NCBI GenBank assembly: GCA_902766185.1 | Contig: CACXCQ010000279.1 | Coordinates: 1-8,632, forward strand | DNA: 8,632 bases | DNA from: an uncultured Eubacteriales bacterium | Lineage (GTDB): Bacteria > Bacillota > Clostridia > Peptostreptococcales > Anaerovoracaceae | Direction: 5' to 3' | In this document: piece after piece, positions 7,110 to 8,632 of the stretch | Layout: each line of letters starts with the position of its first letter | How positions within the stretch are numbered: the first letter of the stretch is position 1 | Translations under genes and position numbers: made by a program | Notes under the pieces: generated by a model | The model's input: only the letters and a program-made list of their open reading frames with translations | The model's database searches: none | What the model was told of the DNA's origin: nothing

Positions 7110-8261
7110 ATGAAAATACTGATCGCTTCAGATTCATATATCTTTCAGACCAATGGCGCTGCCAGTATGGTGATGGAGCTGGTGTCGGGTCTGAGGCATC
7201 GCGGCTATGAGACAAAGGTGCTGGCTCCTTCCAACAGGAACAGATCTTTCCGTATCGATGACGACTATTTCATCCGTTCGTTCAGAGCCTTATATTATCC
7301 GGACGTGCGGTTCAGCATGGCATTCAACGATCCGCTGATCAGGGAACTGAAGGAATGGAAGCCCGATCTGATCCACGTGCATACGGAGGGCTCCATGTCC
7401 CGGATGGCCCGGAACATCGCCGCCGCAACGGGCGCTACCATGGTGATGAGCGCGCACACCAATTACGAACATATGCTGTTCGGCGATGCCAGGCATACTC
7501 TGCCGGTTCGCACCCTCATGCGGATCTTCGGGAAATGGACCTACCGGGATGTATCCACCGTGATCACGCCGTCAGAGAAGGGAAGAAGCCTCTATCAGCT
7601 GGAACCGGCGGCCAGTCGCCTGCAGGTCATCCCAAACGGTGTTCATCTGGATCGCATTCAGGAAGAGGTCAGCCGAAACGCCATGCAGGAACTGTTCAGG
7701 AAATACGATCTGGAGGATAACGGATGCGTTCTCGTGATGGTCACCCGGCTGAGCAGGGAAAAGAATATCCAGGAGATCCTGCAATGCTTCCGCGGGCTGC
7801 TCGAAGAGCTGCCCCAGGCCCAGCTTTTGATCGTCGGGGACGGCCCTGACCGAAAGCGCCTGGAAGCGTTATGCAGCAGCCTTAAGATAGGGGAGCAGGT
7901 TCGCTTTGCGGGCAGAGTGCCCCGGGAAGACGTCCATTACCATTACGCCCTGGGAGACATCTACGTATCCGCCTCTACCGCGGAGATGCACAGCATGTCA
8001 TATCTTGAGGCCATGGCCTGCGGCCTTCCCCTGGTCTGTCGCAGCGACTCAAGCCTTCACGGTGTTCTGGAGCATGGGAAAAACGGCGTAAGCTTCAGCT
8101 CGGAGCAGGAATTCGTGGAAGGGATCCTGATGATACTGACTGATCCGTTCCTTCACGAGCGCATGCAGACGGAATCCCTGCTGCGGGCGGATGAGTTCGC
8201 CCACCACCGGCACGTGGAGGATACCATAAAACTGTACGAGGAAGTGAAGAGGAGAGACTAG
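7110..8261 (+). CDS. GT4-family glycosyltransferase, possibly a diacylglycerol glucosyltransferase
   Basis: A 383-residue GT-B enzyme with no signal peptide or membrane span, expected at the inner face of the membrane. The ATG at 7110 follows GGGGAG (7098-7103); an in-frame TTG at 7062 is the promoter -35 itself and is rejected. The N-terminal acceptor domain has DSYIFQTNGAASMV (8-21) with the loop common in GT4, then DLIHVHTEG (86-94) and SAHTNYEHML (114-123). The C-terminal donor domain has VTRLSREKN (211-219; R213, K218), GDGPDRKRL (243-251) and the retaining EX7E motif E292...E300 in STAEMHSMSYLEAMACGLPLV. The HTNYEHML and SAST-E-SYLEAMA features resemble 1,2-diacylglycerol 3-glucosyltransferases that make membrane glycolipids and lipoteichoic acid anchors; polysaccharide or other lipid acceptors remain possible. 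ruvX follows 3 bp after the stop, so they probably share a transcript. Confidence 0.88.
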   Translation: MKILIASDSYIFQTNGAASMVMELVSGLRHRGYETKVLAPSNRNRSFRIDDDYFIRSFRALYYPDVRFSMAFNDPLIRELKEWKPDLIHVHTEGSMSRMARNIAAATGATMVMSAHTNYEHMLFGDARHTLPVRTLMRIFGKWTYRDVSTVITPSEKGRSLYQLEPAASRLQVIPNGVHLDRIQEEVSRNAMQELFRKYDLEDNGCVLVMVTRLSREKNIQEILQCFRGLLEELPQAQLLIVGDGPDRKRLEALCSSLKIGEQVRFAGRVPREDVHYHYALGDIYVSASTAEMHSMSYLEAMACGLPLVCRSDSSLHGVLEHGKNGVSFSSEQEFVEGILMILTDPFLHERMQTESLLRADEFAHHRHVEDTIKLYEEVKRRD

Positions 8262-8264
8262 AAC

Positions 8265-8632
8265 ATGGGTAGAAAAATAGGACTGGATGTAGGGGATAAG
8301 ACCATCGGTGTTGCCGTAAGTGACGGTCTCGGCCTGACGGCCCAGGGCATCACCACCATCGAACGCATAGGTATCAAAAAGGACACCACCAGAGTAGTGG
8401 ATCTTATCCGGGAATACGACTGCGATACCGTAGTCATCGGTCTTCCGAAAAAACTGGACGGTACGGACAGCCCTCAGACGGAAAAGGTATACGAATTCAA
8501 AACCAGACTGGAAAACAAGCTCAGAAGCCAGGGTCTGCAGGACGTCAGCCTCGAATACTACGATGAACGTCTGACCACCGTCATGGCGGAGAAAGTGCTG
8601 ATCGAAGCGGATGTGAGCCGAAAGAAAAGAAA
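8265..8632 (+). CDS. ruvX: RuvX/YqgF family RNase H-like nuclease, 3'-truncated by the window edge
   Basis: The first 122 residues of a protein usually near 140 residues long. The RNase H-fold motifs are visible: GLDVGDKTIGVAVSD (6-20) with D8, VVIGLPKKLDG (56-66) followed by DSPQTEKV, and YYDERLTTVMAEKVL (98-112) with D100. Family members are reported to take part in 16S or pre-16S rRNA 5' end processing and were proposed as Holliday-junction resolvases (established knowledge). The ATG lies 3 bp after the glycosyltransferase stop; AGGAG within the end of that gene (near 8250) could serve as its ribosome binding site, which suggests translational coupling. In many Firmicutes ruvX directly follows ireB. 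The frame is open to the window edge with no sign of damage. The gene symbol follows the family name; the biological role of this protein is still debated. Confidence 0.95.
   Translation, partial: MGRKIGLDVGDKTIGVAVSDGLGLTAQGITTIERIGIKKDTTRVVDLIREYDCDTVVIGLPKKLDGTDSPQTEKVYEFKTRLENKLRSQGLQDVSLEYYDERLTTVMAEKVLIEADVSRKKR

Overview
This window looks like a chromosomal segment of a low-branching Firmicute, most likely an anaerobic member of class Clostridia. The evidence is the order alaS-ireB-(ruvX), the clostridial style of the AlaRS (a Cys-rich insert before a WNLVFTQF-like segment), strong AGGAGG-type ribosome binding sites, and clear sigma-A-type promoters. The base composition is moderately GC-rich by eye. 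I cannot name a genus from sequence alone.

Layout, left to right: (1) the 3' nearly complete alanyl-tRNA synthetase gene alaS (+), missing only about seven codons at its start; (2) an 89-bp gap with a well-formed promoter and operator-like inverted repeats, then ireB (+), a small regulator of the UPF0297/IreB family; (3) a short GC hairpin with a T-run, then a 1082-residue FtsX/MacB-type ABC permease (+) made of two tandem FtsX modules, the first carrying about 300 residues of predicted extracytoplasmic coiled coil; (4) a LolD/MacB-type ABC ATPase on the minus strand, converging on the permease with only 8 bp between stop codons; (5) a compact divergent promoter region; (6) a GT4-family glycosyltransferase (+) resembling diacylglycerol glucosyltransferases; (7) the 5' part of ruvX (+), running off the right edge and starting 3 bp after the glycosyltransferase stop.

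In many Firmicutes alaS, ireB and ruvX are close neighbours in one conserved cluster (established knowledge). Here about 5.3 kb of envelope-related genes sits between ireB and ruvX: a permease and ATPase that probably form one exporter or mechanotransmission complex, plus a glycosyltransferase. The permease and its likely ATPase partner are convergent, so they must be expressed from separate transcripts: the ATPase from its own TTGAAA-17-TACAAT promoter, the permease apparently by read-through from ireB. The glycosyltransferase and ruvX probably share a transcript from a TTGAGC-17-TATAAT promoter.

Every gene falls in a known family. The most unusual items are the coiled-coil permease with its convergently encoded ATPase inside the alaS-ireB-ruvX cluster, and the paired EcoRI-like palindromes around the ireB promoter. 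No RNA gene, CRISPR array, insertion sequence or integration site was recognised.
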